DNA from: Geosiphon pyriformis
Taxonomy: Eukaryota > Glomeromycota > Glomeromycetes > Archaeosporales > Geosiphonaceae
Reading direction: 5' to 3'
NCBI GenBank assembly: GCA_016748015.1
Contig: JAAOMT010000327.1
Coordinates: forward strand, 2,911 to 66,910
Length of the DNA stretch: 64,000 nt
Positions 1 to 9,568 of this stretch are shown piece after piece. The number at the start of each line of letters is the position of its first letter. Positions within the stretch are counted from its first letter, which is position 1. The notes under the pieces are model-generated. The model searched no databases, was not told the DNA's origin, and was given only the letters and a program-made list of their open reading frames with translations. The position numbers and the translations under genes are program-made.

Positions 1-209
1 TTTTGGCTATGTTATATGGTTCAGGGTATTGTGTAAATTGATCATCTCAATTTCTATGGTCCAAATCGGGTTATTGATTAAATGATGATAATTGCTAATT
101 TGATTAAATAATAAGTGAAATTCGAAACGATAATAATATATGCTAATTAATGATAGGAATTATAAAGGAAATTTCATGCTAATTAATAGCTAAAATTCTA
201 CTGGTAACA
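1..209. mobile_element. LTR end inserted in E1 integrase
   Basis: The stretch ends in CTGGTAACA, the mirror of the TGTTAC start of the other LTRs here. Immediately to its right the integrase reading frame of E1 (minus strand) stops matching. The same sequence, AT-shifted, lies at about 46500-46632, where it also ends in AATAACA just before a gag relic. I read it as the terminus of an LTR (solo or part of an element running off the window) that inserted into E1. Orientation is uncertain because the LTR termini are inverted repeats. Confidence 0.55.
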
Positions 210-809
210 TCGGCAATGGATTCTGCATCCACTCTTTGAATTGCTTTCACCTCTGGCTATTTAGTGAGATAGTCCATGACTACTGCTATGTATCTGTTTT
301 CTCTGCTGGTGATTATTAATGGTCTGACTAAATTAATTCCAATATAGTCAAATGGTTGTCTCACTTTTATTGGTCTTAATGGTTCACTGGGTCTTGTTCC
401 TTCTCTTTACTGACAAGTATCACAATTTTGAATATATTGGATGATGTTTGGATACATTGATAACCAATAGTATCTTTTTCTGGTTTTTTCTATGGTTGCT
501 TTTTTGTAAAAGTGTCCTGCTGTTGGATTTGAGTGCATGTTGAATAATATTGTCTCTTTTTCTGGCTCTGTAATTATTCTGGTTGGTTGATCTAGATCTT
601 TTTTATTTTTTTGATAAAGTATATTTTGGTGAGTGATAAAATATTTGAATTGTTGTTTGATACTCTTTCGTTTTGTTTAAGATAAATTTTTCTTAAACTG
701 TTAAGTATTTATATAATGTTGAAGTTGTTGATATTTTTGTATGTTTATCTTTTGTTATATTTTCGTTGGTATTGTTCTAGTTTTGTTATATTTTTGGGTT
801 AAAATGTTC
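210..809 (-). pseudogene. Integrase, truncated (E1)
   Basis: Integrase of the Ty3/Gypsy type. The HHCC zinc module is visible at about 545-410: a His pair ending in TAGHF, then YYW, then CDTC at about 430-420. The core starts at about 340 with GINLVRP, where the Gypsy consensus has catalytic Asp (GID.VGP): Asp is now Asn and the following Gly is Arg. The second strand region VVMDYLTK is at about 275, followed by an in-frame stop where Trp is expected. The sequence ends at the LTR junction at 209, so the second Asp and the Glu of the DDE triad are missing. Non-functional. Confidence 0.8.
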
Positions 810-2323
810 TTAGATTTGTTTTATTTGCAACAAACTGTCAGCATTTCTATTGTTTTTTTCTTTCTTATAGTATATAGTATAAGTATATTGTGAGAGTGCC
901 ATTTTCCATCTGGATTGACGGCTGTCATCAAATTCTTGCTTTTGAAGTGATGTTAACCCTTTATGATCCATGTATATATCAAACTTTTGACTCAAGTATT
1001 CGTTCCACTTCATGACTGCCCAATAGATTGCTAAATGTTCTAGTTCTGGTGTTCCATAGTTCTTTTTGGCTGGTGTTAGATCTTAGCTGGCATATGCTAC
1101 TGGATGTTCTCTGCCGTCTGGTCTCTTTTGAGATAGTACTGCTCCCAATACTTGGTCTGATGTATCAGTGGTAATAATGAATGATTTGTTGTGATCTGGG
1201 TAAATCAGTACTGGAGCTTGAATGAGCTTTCTTTTCAGAATATCAAAAACTTCTTGTTGACTTTCTGTCCATTCATATTTTGTATTCTTGGTTTGCAGAT
1301 TATTGAGCAGTTAAGCTATTTTTGAAAAGTTCTTTATAAAGCATCGATAATAACTTGCAAATCCCAAGAATGATTTCAATTTAGTCGCATTGGTTGGGAC
1401 TGAAAAGTTCTTTACTATCTCTATTTTCTCTGGATCTGTTTTGATGCCATTTTTGCTGACTATGTGTTCCAAAAATTTTAGTTCTGTCTTGCTGAAGAAG
1501 CACTTTGTTGCATTTAACTTTAGATCTGCTTTTTTTAGCCTTTTAAACACTTGTTGAAGATAATGAAGATGATCATCAAATGTTTTTGAGAATACATTGG
1601 TGTCATCCAAGTATACAACTATTGATTTCCACAATAAGCCAGTATAAACAATTTCCATTAGCCATTGGAAAGTGGCTGGAACATTGGTTAAGCTGAAAGA
1701 CATCACTTCAAATTCAAAATTCCCTTCTCTAGTGGTGAATGCTGTTTTCTTCTTGTTGGCTGGATCCATGACTACTTGCTAGTAACCACTGTTTAAGTCT
1801 AATGTTGAGAACTATTTGTTTCCACCGAAAATGTCAAACAATTCTTGTATTCTTGGGTTGGATAGCTGTCTCCACAAGTTACACTATTGAGTTTTCTGTA
1901 GTCCACACAAAATTGAATTTTTCCATTTTTCTTTTGGACAAGTATCACTGGTGATGACTATGGGCTTATTAATGGTTGAATTAGCCCATTGTTAAGCATT
2001 TAATTTATCTCTTGACAAATGATCTCATGGCTAGTTGGTGGTACTCTGTATGCTTTTTGTTTAATTGGCATTGCATCTTTAGTCTTGATCTGATGCTGGA
2101 TGATGTTGGTTCAGCCAAACTTGTTTTCACTGGCAAAAATGTCATTGAAATTGTTGAGCAATATCTTGAGCTGCATACGTTAGAGTGGATCTAAGTTTCC
2201 CATGTTCATTTGTTCCAATTGCTCTGATTGGAGCAAATAACATTTGTTTCGTCTATATATTGTTTGTGATATGATATTAACATATCCACAAAGCTGTAAA
2301 AAGTCTTGAATAGTGCTTGGTGG
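810..2323 (-). pseudogene. Reverse transcriptase-RNase H (E1)
   Basis: RT of Ty3/Gypsy type. The fingers (VILVQKKNGKIQF.VDYRKLNS) are at about 1945-1890. A one-base shift follows near 1855, after which DLNSGY, FTTREGNFEF and the catalytic VVYLDDTNVFS box (about 1625-1585, both Asp intact) are in the new frame. The connection domain (SFLGFASYYRCFI) and RNase H follow: TDTSD at about 1190, ELEHLAIYWAV at about 1040 and the MDHKGL Asp at about 965. Stops occur before the RNase H and within it. It acted with the dUTPase and protease as part of a Pol polyprotein. The catalytic residues survive but the frame is broken. Confidence 0.88.
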
Positions 2324-4372
2324 TTAATCCTCTATTTCAGTACTTAAGTATCCAATTGTAATTCCAGCTGGTATTACTATGACATTTCCTGTGTTATTAT
2401 AGATGGGAATTTTGATGTGACTGTAATCTTTGGCTGGTATATAGAGATTGATGAGTCTAATTTCTTCTGATTCACAAAGGGTTGGTTCTGCTTCAAAAAT
2501 CTGATTTTGTTTTTTTACTTTCCATTTTATTCTTATTATATACTGGCCATATAATAGAATGGAAATTGCTTGACCCATTGAGATAATTTCTCTTTGGTCA
2601 ACAATTTTTTCTTCTGCCATATTAACTGGTACATCTATTCTATCTGTTGATCTAAATCTCTGTATTCCTCTTGCTGTTATCCCTAATTCCTCCCTATTTC
2701 TTACTGATATTAATTGTGCTATTTTCACCAGAGGCAGGAATATTTTCTGTGCTATCTTTTCATTTGGCTCTATGATATAGGCCTTTTCAGAGTCATTTTG
2801 TAGCATAGCAATGATATTTCTTACATATTCTGCATCAATTATTTCTCCTCTTATATTAATCTCTCTTTTCGCTAAACTACTCCTAGATGCTAGTTGAACC
2901 ATTGTTGTTGCTGGGATTTCTAATGCTACTTTCAGATCAATGCAAGTGTGTAAATGTGGTTCCAATTTAATGGCATCTTTTCTTGGATACCTCAGATCAA
3001 ATCTGGTATCAATATTATGCGTGTGTTCTGGCATAATACCTTTATTATTGTCACTATACCATTTTAACTCCTGTTCTTTGAAGAGGTTTAGCAATACAAT
3101 ATATTGTTCATATTTTGGGTCAGAGTTTAAATCTGAGTTGGAATCATTGTTGTTGTTATTGTCAATTTGAACAGAGCTAGAACTGGTGTTTTCATTATTG
3201 TTATTGTCGGAGTTTGAATCAGGATCAAATAGTAATTCTGATTCAGATGTGCAGCTGCTGATTGGTTCGATTTCCTCTGGGATTATGTAAATCATGCATG
3301 GTAGTGGATTGTAAATGAGATCACACTCATAACAATATTGGAAGTCACAGGAAATCAAACAGTGGTCACATAATCGGGTGTTTAGTTGTTCTAAATGCTG
3401 CTTCTGCTCTTCTCTTGTAGGTGCCATATTTTGGTAGTATTTGTGAAAGTCTTCTGGACCTGTTTTTTTGTCCATAAAATTGTCTGGATTAGAAATACAA
3501 ATGATATTAACTGGTTCTGGGGAATTGTTCTTAATTTCCAGTATTTTACTGGGTGTAGCACTTTCTACTTTGGCATTGGCCATTTGCCAGATCTTCTCTT
3601 CATTGTGGGAATAACTGTCTAAATGATTGAGTGCTTGGTGCCATGCTGCTGTAATCGGAGTACCATGACTCATCCAGTCACTAATGAAGATTGTGTATTG
3701 GCACAAAGCGTTACATGTTCCTCCTCAACCAGGAATGTCATTCCATATTTCTTTGTCAAACAGTTGTTCATTGCAAGCAAAACATGGTTCATTGTTCTAC
3801 TTGCCCTGTTTCTTTGGGTAGTCATAGCGTTCTCTATGGCATGGCTTACAATAGTAATGAGTTCGCATCCAGTGGTCTTTGTCTGGTGCAATCTATGCTT
3901 CCATAGAAGAAAGTTTCTTTCTATAGTCTTTGTATTTGAGTAGAATATATGGTAGTTGTGGTAGTGGCTCATGGACTGAGTATGAACTGGTTCAGCCACT
4001 GGTTATTTTGCTGGTGCTGGTGGTCTCTTCCAGTGTGGTTTCTTTCCCTTTTCTCTTTTCATTATTTTCCTCTTCCCATTTCCAATCAGCCAGTTTGTTG
4101 TAGTTGTTTTTTGTTTCCCAAGCTTGGTCAGAGGTCCAGATAAGTTCTGTTTTTTTTTGCTTTCCTTTGACATTGCCATTCTAAGAAGATACTGAAGGCA
4201 ACTTGTTATGGTCTTGGTTGGCCCACAAGACTTGGTAGACTTTTCAGATAGGTTTCTTTGTTTCTTTCTCAAACTTAATAAGTGGTTGGGCATTGCTTGG
4301 CTTAAAGTAACTACAAGTGGCCGGTGTTTGAGTATGTTGACCACCAAAGGTTAATTGTAGTTCTTGGGTGGT
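2324..4372 (-). pseudogene. Cysteine-rich modules plus dUTPase domain (E1 pol)
   Basis: Lies between protease and RT in the gag-protease frame. The 5' part (4372-3707) has stops and CxxC-type pairs (YYCKPC, CLAC...CNALC). The open part (3706-2324, 460 codons) continues with LCDHC...CDFQYCYEC, an acidic Asn/Ser-rich linker, and a trimeric-dUTPase-like domain at about 3030-2600. Its five motifs are recognisable: DTRFDL (normally AGxDL), RSSLAKR, EIIDAEYVRNI, NEKIAQKIF and QRFRSTD (normally GFGSTG). Conserved glycines of motifs 1, 3 and 5 are Arg, as expected from GGA-to-AGA changes, so activity is unlikely. E2 carries the same domain with these glycines intact. Confidence 0.82.
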
Positions 4373-5008
4373 TCAATCGAGAGTAGTATGGGTTTTCAAC
4401 AACCAATTGTTGCCCATGAGAGCCTGGTATTGTGTGGCTTCCATTACCAAGACTTTGATGGGTATTATAATGCCATTGATTTCGAATGAAAAATCATCAA
4501 TTTTGCTGATTGGAGTTTTGGTTGCTCCATCAGCAGTGATTATACAAGCACTAGCAGCACAATCAACTCGGTAACCTAATTGGTTCATGAGTTGTCGCAT
4601 GATAATGCTGCCTGCTGAACTGCTGTCTAAAATTAATTTGATGGAATGGCCATCTACTTTGGCATTAGTATACATTGCTGTAATGAGTTTCTCTTCAAGG
4701 GTGGCTCCACTAAATAATGGAACTGGGGTGGTTTTCTCGAACTTAAATAGGAAGATAGCTGCTAATGTTTCATTTTTGGTGACTGTTGCTGGTGGTATGT
4801 TGCTGGTAAGTTTTTGGATTGAGTTGGTTTTTGGGTTACTGGATGTGGCATCTTCTGGGGTAACCAGGAGACTTAAATAGTTCTGGGAATTTGGGTTTTG
4901 GGTGGCACCAGTACCCAAATTCTGAGAATGCAATCCTAATGGTGAGTTGAAAGAACTGGAGATTGGTTGGTAAACAACCATTGCTGATCTCCAGTTTTGT
5001 TGTGTCAT
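4373..5008 (-). pseudogene. Aspartic protease with upstream linker (E1)
   Basis: Retropepsin-like domain of the Ty3/Gypsy polyprotein. The active-site loop is at about 4630-4600 and reads LILDSSSAGS. The expected DSG is DSS, consistent with GGT-to-AGT. Downstream KTPISKIDDFSFEINGIIIP and VLVMEATQYQALMGNNWLL match E2 closely. The frame ends in TGA (4375-4373) at a codon where Trp is likely; E2 and R3 also have a stop at exactly this codon. In the same frame as gag. Confidence 0.85.
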
Positions 5009-7048
5009 TTTCAGTCTTTGGGTTCCGTGTTAAGATAAGTTTTGGGGTGGTGTTTGAATAGTTTGAGATTGATAGATTACTTGTGGCTAGGGTTAATATA
5101 TTATGGATGGCTGCAGTTGATATATTGCTGGTGATTATGATTAATAAACTGGGGTCTGATATACTGATGCTTGATAAATTGGCTGTGGCATTATTAGCAG
5201 GTAAGTGTTTTAATTTTGCTCTTGATTTTGATATTGATTTGGGGTTTGGAATCAGTGATCAGGGTTTCAATATTGATTTCCCAATTGTCAGTTATAAGCA
5301 TTGCAATTGGCTTTTATGTGGTCTTGTTTACCACAGTTGTGACAGACATGCGTCTTTGGCTGCTACTGCTGATTGGCCGATGTTGAGAAACATGCTTGAT
5401 TTTAGGAATGATTGTAGTTTCCCTAATTACTACATCTTTGGAGAGGTTGATAAATAGACTGATGGTTGTTAGCTAAGTATCCCTCAATTTTCTGATTGAT
5501 GGTATCACTAATTTGCTTCAATTTGGAATCCAAATCAGATGATTTATTCATTACTAAATTTACAGCTTGAGCATGGTTGGCTTCTAGCTTAGCTGATTTG
5601 AAATCTCTGGCATGTGTGACTGTGGCTTGAAGATTGGCTGGGTGTAATGGATGTACATGATGCAAAATACTACTGTGCAGGCCATGAATAAACTGGTTGA
5701 GAATCTGGGGTTCTGTGAAATACACAGCATTGATGGCTTGAATTTGGCATAGGACTCTATGAAAGCATCTTAGGTATGTTGTGACTGCTTCAGTATTATT
5801 CTGTTTAATTGTGGTAAAAGTATTGGCTAGACAATTAATACTGTTATTGTTGCTAAAATATCCCAGAAAAACAGTTTTGAATTGTTGAAATGTTTGTGGT
5901 CTGGTGGCTAAACTCTGGTACCAAGAATTGGTGGTTTCTTTGAGAAAGTATGGGATCACCTATAGGGCTCTGACATCATCCCAATTGTTCACTATAATAG
6001 CCTTGGAGACGTCATTAATCCATGCTTGAGCATCGTCTTCTTCGCCAGTAAAGTTTTCTAACTTGGCGATAGGTGCATAGACTATTTGGTTTACATTTAG
6101 TTGTTGTTGTGGCTGCTGTAGCAGTTGTTGTTACAGTGGTGGTTGCTGAGGTGGTCCTTGTGGCTGTTGGATTTGTGAATTCGGTTGTTGAGATGACTGC
6201 TAAATGGGTTCAATTATTGAATCAATTGGTGGGTGATTGATAACAATATTTGGAGATACATTTGGCTGATTAATTAAATCAGGGTTCTGATTGTTTTAAT
6301 TTTGCTGAGTTCTAATATTTGGAGTTTCAATTTCCGGATTTTTTATGATTGGGTTTTAGTAAGTAAATTTTTGATCCTCACTTCCTTCCTCTTCTTCCTC
6401 TGATAATTTCTATGGAGTAGCAGCTCCAAAATCTGGTTGGGGTATTGGTGATCAAATTTCTGATGACATTGGGGATCATGATTTAAATTCTTTAAAATAC
6501 ACACCATATGGTCTTAGTAAGTTTTCTTTCTATTGTTTGCTTTGAAACTGAAATTTTCCAAATGTTGATGTTGCATTTGATGTAGACATGTCTGCTAATG
6601 AAATGTTGATGGTGCTTCCAAGTGTGTAGTAATATGATAGAGCAGTTGGTGATTCTACTCTGTGTTTCTTCCAACTAGATAACTAAATTCCTTTTGGTGT
6701 TGCTGCTGGTGTTTGTATTTTTTCTTTACTTTTGTCTGTGTAGGTAATGGGAAATTGTTGTTGCATGTATCTTTCAATAGTTTGATTGATTTCCCTGATG
6801 ATTAGACCAAAACTGTGATTTCTTGGTAAGCTGGTGTGTTGAAATAATTCTGTATAGAAATTTTTTCTTGCTGACTCGATATTAATAGTTTTTCCTAAAC
6901 AATCTGTGATTTTATTATTAACGTAATAATTAAAGGCTAATTCGGCTAGATAGTGATAACTGTTTAATCCTAATTATTGGCTGTATTGTTGAAACAAAGA
7001 TTTTGCAAATCCTAAGTGGTTGGCTCCTATAATTTCTGATTCTGCCAT
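5009..7048 (-). pseudogene. Gag (E1), with zinc knuckle
   Basis: Nucleocapsid/capsid precursor. The start is taken as ATG at 7048, 62 nt downstream of the LTR end; it reads MAESEIIGANHLGF and is in frame with everything down to 2324. The N-terminal part is followed by a Gln/Pro-rich linker (about 6300-6090). The capsid region (5959-5423) has the typical TTNSWYQSL motif and TYLRCFHRVL. A CCHC zinc knuckle, CHNCGKQDHIKANC, lies at about 5344-5303. Stops interrupt it repeatedly; one TAG (5962-5960) falls at the same codon as stops in E2, R3 and R6. Confidence 0.85.
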
Positions 7049-7109
7049 GTTTGGATGTTGTTGTTGGTGCTGGTTCTCTGTAAGATTATATTTCACAGGA
7101 AGCACCAAA

Positions 7110-8038
7110 TATTACAAGAGATTATTTAGAGTGTTGAATCAAAAAACAAATCTGTAACTTGGTGTTCAAAGTGATTGATGACGATGATAATCTGAAGGTA
7201 TTTTATCTGAAGGTTTTCCAATTGAATTTTTTGTATAATGAACAGAGATTCACTGGTAACAGTTTATCAGTAGTTTCCTGAAACCATAATTTCATCAATT
7301 GCTTGCTCAGCTTGATGGTTAATGATTCTCTTGATATAATATCTTCCATAAGTGTATACTAGTGCTGTTTCTTGGCATCAGTTCCTCTATAAGTCCTCTA
7401 AGAATAAGTATTGTTTAAGCAAGTTTATTCTTCCATAAGTTCTCTAAGAATAAGTATTGTTTAAGCAAGTTTATTCCTTTGTAAGTCCTCTAAGAGTAAA
7501 TCTTTTAATCAAGTTAGTAGACAACAAAGAAAATAAAGAAAAAATAAAATAAAAAATAAAAAATAAGCCAAAGCAATTTGTGAGTTAGTATCTTGTTAAT
7601 AGCCGTGATCAAGAGCTATTGTTCTAGTATGATTAAGTATCAGTTACTATCAACATGAAGTGTTGATAGTGAAGAATGAATTTGATATAGTGAATAATTA
7701 TTTATTTGAGGATTGTGGTAACTAAGCTAAGGATTCTTGGTGTCTATTCTTTCTTTTTCTGCTTCTAATACTACTGCTATATATACATATTTGAGATTTC
7801 TCAATTCTTCAATTCCTTGCAACAAAAATTCTGGAATTCCTGGAATCCTGCGATTCTTGATAAAAGAAATCCTGGAATTTTGGAATCCTGCAATTCTTTG
7901 CTAGAGAATCCTAAAATTCCTGGAATTCTGCAATTCCTCTGAAAAGAATTCTAGAATTCTACATTTACTATGTCTACTTCTGATTGGCTAATATCTACTT
8001 GCTAATAAGAATATATTTCCTATATTCTATGAGTAACA
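7110..8038 (-). repeat. 5' LTR of E1
   Basis: On the minus strand it begins TGTTACTC (8038) and ends TGTAATA (7110), directly followed by TTTGGTGCTTCCTGTGA, which matches the primer-binding region of E2. A TATATATA box lies at 7778-7785 (minus strand). The LTR sequence is unrelated to that of E2 outside the termini. It contains a 46-bp tandem repeat (7389-7497) and a run of irregular GGAATCCTG-type repeats (about 7826-7960). The 3' LTR is not in the window. Confidence 0.7.
7389..7497. repeat. 46-bp tandem repeat in E1 LTR
   Basis: Two full units (7389-7434 and 7435-7480) differ by few bases, and a partial third starts at 7481. Each unit contains CTCTAAGAATAAGTATTG. It sits upstream of the TATA-like box in LTR orientation terms only on the 3' side, so a role in transcription is speculative. 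Confidence 0.8.
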
Positions 8039-8187
8039 ATGTTATATCAATCACGAAAAGCAAGCTAATCGGTAGCATAGATTACAACAGCTAACTAGAT
8101 AAAAAAAAAGTAGAACTGATCAATGATCTGAAGTGTCTTGTAATTCTTGGTCCTCGTCTTTGTTTGGACATTGATCCTTAAAGTGAA

Positions 8188-9033
8188 TTGGTTTCAACAC
8201 TTACTGTAAGCTACATGCACCCTTGTTTCTTCATCAACAATACACAAACCACAATTTTATGCATAACAGAAGCTATAATCACAGAAGCTTCAATGCAAAT
8301 TACTAGTAAGTCTGAAGAGGTTGGATTGGTAAGAGTTCTGAATTCTCTCATAAACATGATAAAGGAAGGACTAGTTGAGAGAAGATACAGAGGAGAAGTG
8401 GTTGTGCATCTTATTTTGTTGCATGTATGGAACTATGCTTGTAGTGCATTGCAGTCATTAAATAGCAAAGAAAGTTCGAATTGGTTTTCTTGTCCTATGC
8501 CTCTGGTACACTATCTGAGATATCTCCTTAATTATAATGTCTACTGTAAGGTAATTTCTAAGATGGCTGAAGATGACATTAAGAAGAAGTTGTTGAAAGC
8601 ATATATTTGATTTAACTATTTCATTGTGATTACCTATACACTGTCTTCCGAACATATTCTTAAAGTACTTAAGCACTGCATTGCTTTTGTCTGCAAACAA
8701 AATTAACCAGAAACAGACTTAATCATTCCTTTGGTAATGGACATTGGAATTCATGACCTTATGACATTAAACAATATTTCCTATGTTCTGGTCTCTGTGA
8801 AAAACTATCAAAAAAGCAAAGATAATAACTTCAATCCATCAAATATCAGAATCGAACAATTACCTACCTTGCCTTTTTTATTGCTATACATGCAATTTGA
8901 TGCTAATGTGGCAGATGTAGATGAGAAATATCACTTTCCTCAAGTTGGTACAAGCACTGGAACCACTGAAGCAAAGATAGAGAGGATTCAAAGGCATGAA
9001 AAAAATGAAGTATTTTCTGGGAGTTTACTATAG
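8188..9033 (+). pseudogene. Broken host gene fragment of a fungal multi-copy-like family
   Basis: A single frame runs 8188-9033 with only two stops, TGA at 8608-8610 and TAA at about 8704. The peptide has normal amino-acid composition, unlike the AT-rich surroundings: it includes EEVGLVRVLNSLINMIKEG, ISKMAEDDIKKKLLKAY and IRIEQLPTLPFLLLYMQF. There is no good ATG at the start; the upstream sequence continues the similarity weakly, so the 5' end is missing or in another exon. From memory it resembles the C-terminal part of large hypothetical proteins that are highly repeated in arbuscular mycorrhizal fungi (sometimes described next to Crinkler-like proteins); not verified. Function unknown. The two stops could instead be avoided by splicing, but I see no convincing GT-AG pair around both. 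Confidence 0.5.
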
Positions 9034-9161
9034 AAATGGAAATGCGAGTCTAATTCTGAAGTAAAAAGCAGCCATAAGCTTGCATACAGACATTGTTATT
9101 AGTTTGCAGTCAGATTGTTTGGTCTTACTGCATATAATTTTTTGCAGGAAAATAATAGCAG

Positions 9162-9516
9162 AAATCATTTGCTGAACACTGTTTGACGATTGCTAGTGGC
9201 TTGGTAAGATCCTGTTAATTGTCAAATGAATGAAAATAATCATTTTTTGCTTCTGCAGATGCAACCATTAGTATATACATCAGAAGAGCCTGCTATAAGT
9301 TCGCAATCCCAGTTGACCAGCCAGTCAACAACTTCCAGAGTGAAAACTAGTGTTTATTGTGAAATCTTAGAAACTGGAAGTTCTTTGACACCAGTCTCTT
9401 TTGATTCAATAGACCAAAAACTTATTCCTAATCAGCAAAAGCTTAAAACAGACATCACACAAGCCATTAAAAAAGCTGAGAGGTACTTCCAGGAGAAAGC
9501 AACAAAGACAACATAA
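9162..9516 (+). CDS. 3' exons of an unrecognised gene, with a 55-nt intron
   Basis: The last exon is 9259-9516, ending in TAA at 9514-9516. A possible intron with GTAAGA at 9204 and TTCTGCAG ending at 9258 would join it in frame to an upstream open segment (KSFAEHCLTIASGL) starting near 9162, where another acceptor-like AG is seen. The spliced peptide continues MQPLVYTSEEPAISS and ends in a Lys/Glu/Ala-rich helix (DITQAIKKAERYFQEKA). It is preceded by a Ser/Gln/Thr-rich linker. AATAAA follows at 9563-9568. I do not recognise the protein; upstream exons are not evident. It may belong to the same decayed locus as 8188-9033. Confidence 0.4.
9204..9258 (+). other. Putative spliceosomal intron
   Basis: Starts GTAAGAT, ends in a pyrimidine-rich tract and CTGCAG. 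Removing it fuses two open segments in phase 0. At 55 nt it fits the short introns common in fungi. No transcript evidence is available. Confidence 0.4.
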
Positions 9517-9562
9517 GTTGTAGATGCTGTGTATTTCCAGACAACTATTGTTGCAACTCAAA

Positions 9563-9568
9563 AATAAA
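9563..9568 (+). terminator. Polyadenylation signal AATAAA
   Basis: Lies 47 nt downstream of the TAA stop at 9516. It is the expected position for a host mRNA 3' end, although AATAAA is frequent by chance in AT-rich DNA. Confidence 0.35.

Larger units (their letters stand above)
210..8038 (-). mobile_element. E1: truncated Ty3/Gypsy retrotransposon with dUTPase
   Basis: Minus-strand element with 5' LTR (7110-8038), then gag, protease, cysteine-rich modules plus dUTPase, RT, RNase H and integrase, in that order. It is cut off within the integrase core by the LTR ending at 209. Gag through dUTPase occupies one frame (7048 down to 2324) broken by many stops. RT-RNase H reads in another frame after a one-base shift near 1855. 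Stops sit mainly where a Trp, Gln or Arg codon is expected (TGG, CAG/CAA, CGA), which points to C-to-T and G-to-A decay. Domain order and sequence match E2 at 20641-30881, but the LTR sequence is different. Confidence 0.9.

Noticed and set aside
3623-3943. Plus-strand open frames across E1 (3395-3622, 3623-3943, 3949-4143, 5083-5457)
   Set aside because: Shadows of the minus-strand dUTPase/gag frame, with no similarity of their own.
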